This document shows positions 6,082 through 6,990 of a stretch of DNA of 6,990 nt, in pieces. Both the position numbers and the translations under genes were made by a program. Position 1 is the first letter of the stretch. Each line of letters opens with the position of its first letter. The notes beneath the pieces were generated by a model. The model was not told the DNA's origin. It did not search any database and saw only the letters and a list, made by a program, of their open reading frames with translations. Source of the DNA: Planctomycetaceae bacterium (GTDB lineage Bacteria; Planctomycetota; Planctomycetia; Planctomycetales; Planctomycetaceae). The stretch spans positions 4,063 through 11,052 of the forward strand of contig DLVV01000111.1 of NCBI GenBank assembly GCA_003445035.1. Reading direction: 5' to 3'.

Positions 6082-6990
6082 GTGGCCACCTTGCGTTTGC
6101 TCCCGTGGGAGTACTCTGTCCGCAACCTGTTTCGTCGCCCGCTGCGCACGATGTTGACGCTGGTAGGTTTGACCACCGTGTTGCTGTTGGTGCTGGTGGT
6201 GGTCGGGTTCATTCGCGGGTTGGAGTCCTCACTGGCCGTCAGCGGTGATCCTGATACGGCAATCGTGTTTGCACTGGGCATGGGGGAAAATCTGGAGTAT
6301 TCAGCCATTCCAAGACAGATCGCCAACCTGGTTCCCGCCAACGTGGCCGGGATTGGGGAAATGTATGGCCGGAAATACGTTTCACCGGAGATCTACCTTG
6401 GCACCGAGGTCACGGTGGGGAAACGCAAGGAGCCATCCTTGGGGCTGGTTCGTGGAGTGACGTCGGATGTCTTTACGGTCAGGCGAGGGGTTCAGATCGA
6501 ACAGGGGAGGTGGCCAATGGCTCGGGAGGCCCGGCAACCGGGTGAGATCCTGGTGGGCACACTGGCCGCCACAAAGTTGGGTGTCGACAAGGCGGAGTTG
6601 GCTGTGGGGGATCAGGTGCAGTTCGAGGGTCGCCGCTGGGTGGTGTCGGGCATCTTCTCGGCGGCTGGGGCGGCCTTCGAGTCGGAGGTGTGGTGCCGGC
6701 AGGATGAACTGGGTGTGCAGATGCAACGGGACGACCTGAGCCTGGTCGCGATGAGATTTGGACGAGACGGAACATTCGGCGACCTGCAGATGTTCTGCAG
6801 CGAGCGAAAGGACTTGAACCTGCAGGCCATCCGCGAGACCGATTACTACGCGTTGTTGCAACGGGACTACGGTCCGATCCGTTGGCTGGCGTGGTTGGTG
6901 GTGGGCCTGGTGGCCGGGGCGGGGGTCTTTGCCGGGGCATTGATGATTGAGCCGAGTTTTCTGCAACCGCTGGTGATTCACTACGTTGGC
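6082..6990 (+). CDS. MacB/FtsX-type ABC transporter permease, C-terminus cut by window edge
   Basis: A GTG start at 6082, with CAGGA ending 10 bases upstream, opens 303 codons with no stop before the window edge; an in-frame TGA at 6004 limits the start upstream. The protein begins with LRLLPWEYSVRNLFRRPLRT (4-23), then a first membrane helix (about 25-45, TLVGLTTVLLLVLVVVGFI). A large extracytoplasmic MacB-type periplasmic core domain follows (about 50-260), with LVRGVTSDVF (122-131), GEILVGTLAATKLGV (154-168) and VGDQVQFEGRRWVVSGIF (175-192). The second helix begins near 267 (WLAWLVVGLVAGAGVFAG, 268-285). Such permeases have four helices, pair with a cytoplasmic ATPase and couple ATP hydrolysis to periplasmic work, often with a MacA-like adaptor and TolC; the upstream TolC-type gene fits this. 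Neither the ATPase nor the adaptor lies in the window. After residue 285 the sequence (ALMIEPSFLQPLVIHYVG) lacks the basic RxRE-type loop usually following this helix, so the reading may be of altered sequence there. Confidence 0.85.
   Translation, partial: MATLRLLPWEYSVRNLFRRPLRTMLTLVGLTTVLLLVLVVVGFIRGLESSLAVSGDPDTAIVFALGMGENLEYSAIPRQIANLVPANVAGIGEMYGRKYVSPEIYLGTEVTVGKRKEPSLGLVRGVTSDVFTVRRGVQIEQGRWPMAREARQPGEILVGTLAATKLGVDKAELAVGDQVQFEGRRWVVSGIFSAAGAAFESEVWCRQDELGVQMQRDDLSLVAMRFGRDGTFGDLQMFCSERKDLNLQAIRETDYYALLQRDYGPIRWLAWLVVGLVAGAGVFAGALMIEPSFLQPLVIHYVG

Noticed and set aside
6382..6981. Minus-strand open frame of 199 codons opposite the permease
   Set aside because: The product is His/Gln/Pro-rich with no family character, and the plus-strand permease frame is clearly real.

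Overview
The window is about 7 kb of GC-rich bacterial DNA with six protein-coding genes, two of them cut by the window edges. I recognised no RNA gene, CRISPR array or complete mobile element. The protein types suggest a planctomycete: a Tat-exported propeller protein of the 'LFVDN' type, a sugar isomerase with a CWP...RRYAGVTHIDV N-terminus, a dimethylformamidase-like protein, and a MacB-type permease starting with LRLLPWEYSVRNLFRRP. This assignment is inferred from family resemblance, not from a marker gene.

The left half (1-3896) looks like accessory catabolism. A truncated sugar phosphate isomerase/epimerase (minus strand, 1-440) is transcribed away from a Tat-secreted, GH32/GH43-like beta-propeller protein (plus strand, 684-2291). 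The propeller gene converges, with only 6 bases between stops, on a minus-strand gene (2298-3896) for a protein resembling the large subunit of N,N-dimethylformamidase with a carboxypeptidase-regulatory-like N-terminal domain. The substrates of all three are unknown. An organic compound exported, cleaved or isomerised in steps is possible but is only guilt by association.

The right half (4098-6990) is a plus-strand run that looks like an efflux operon: a TolC/CzcC-type outer-membrane channel (4098-5432), a small secreted cysteine-rich protein with 12 Cys in 143 residues (5550-5981), and a MacB/FtsX-type ABC permease running off the right edge (6082-6990). An ATPase and a periplasmic adaptor would be expected further right. 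If the three act together, they would form a MacAB-TolC-like tripartite exporter with an unusual Cys-rich periplasmic accessory, perhaps linked to metals or thiols.

The points most worth a second look are the Cys-rich protein, a perfect 10-bp hairpin inside its gene, and the last ~55 bases of the window, where the permease departs abruptly from the sequence expected of its family. I found no clear evidence of a wholly new system.
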